From Amorphochlora amoebiformis (lineage: Eukaryota > Cercozoa > Chlorarachniophyceae): 64,000 nucleotides of DNA. A program made the translations under genes and the position numbers. This document shows, piece by piece, positions 1-64,000 of this stretch. Below the pieces are notes generated by a model, which saw nothing but the letters and a program-made list of their open reading frames with translations, ran no database searches and was not told the DNA's origin. Positions within the stretch are counted from its first letter, which is position 1. Each line of letters opens with the position of its first letter. The stretch lies in contig BAAHQB010000055.1 of assembly GCA_054601695.1 (NCBI GenBank), forward strand, positions 186,001 through 250,000, in the 5' to 3' direction.

Positions 1-64000
<64,000 letters not shown>

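Overview
This window is one stretch of a very large, intron-rich eukaryotic gene on the + strand, open at both ends. Islands of ordinary coding composition (about 50% GC by eye) sit in introns made almost entirely of (TA)n, mixed TA/CA/TG microsatellite and a few transposon-like insertions. Introns are GT-AG, and the reading phase carries from island to island over nearly the whole window, so I read it as one gene of about 59 exons. These give roughly 15 kb of coding sequence, about 5,000 residues, with neither the start nor the stop codon present. The protein style (tandem IPT/TIG domains, a protist-type cysteine-rich juxtamembrane block, a multi-pass membrane region) and the intron structure suggest a unicellular protist or alga. 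I cannot name the lineage.

Layout. 1-1.6 kb: the end of a Thr/Ser/Pro-rich, mucin-like segment. 1.6-33 kb: a huge extracellular part of about 4,000 residues, built from IPT/TIG-like immunoglobulin folds and interrupted by a PAN/apple-like cysteine module and a concanavalin/LamG-like lectin module (exon 15), a DUF2341-like module (exon 16) and a ricin-B-like module (exon 18). 33.8-34.5 kb: a cysteine-rich GCC2/GCC3-, TNFR- and EGF-like stalk running into the first transmembrane helix. 34.5-48.2 kb: small exons encoding a polytopic membrane region (about 8-10 helices by eye) split by a Lys/Glu-rich cytoplasmic loop (38.4-41.2 kb). 48-64 kb: very small exons encoding a hydrophilic, probably cytoplasmic tail. 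Together this describes a cell-surface adhesion or receptor protein with sugar-binding modules outside and a receptor- or channel-like membrane core. That function is inferred from architecture only.

Noncoding part. About three quarters of the window is intron. Notable items are an almost perfect (CG)n tract of about 440 bp in intron 1; a family of non-autonomous DNA-transposon-like elements (MITEs) with TTGTTA... terminal inverted repeats flanked by TA, several carrying a TGACGTCA palindrome; an exact 114-nt tandem duplication that copies a 5' splice site; a polypurine tract of about 300 nt; and a 47-52 kb zone where the microsatellites switch from CA-type to TG-type on the + strand. I saw no tRNA, rRNA, CRISPR array, bacterial-type gene or convincing minus-strand gene.

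The least certain parts of the exon model are the 3' end of exon 24, the 16-nt exon 37, and the reading phase of exons 51-56, where two frames are open.
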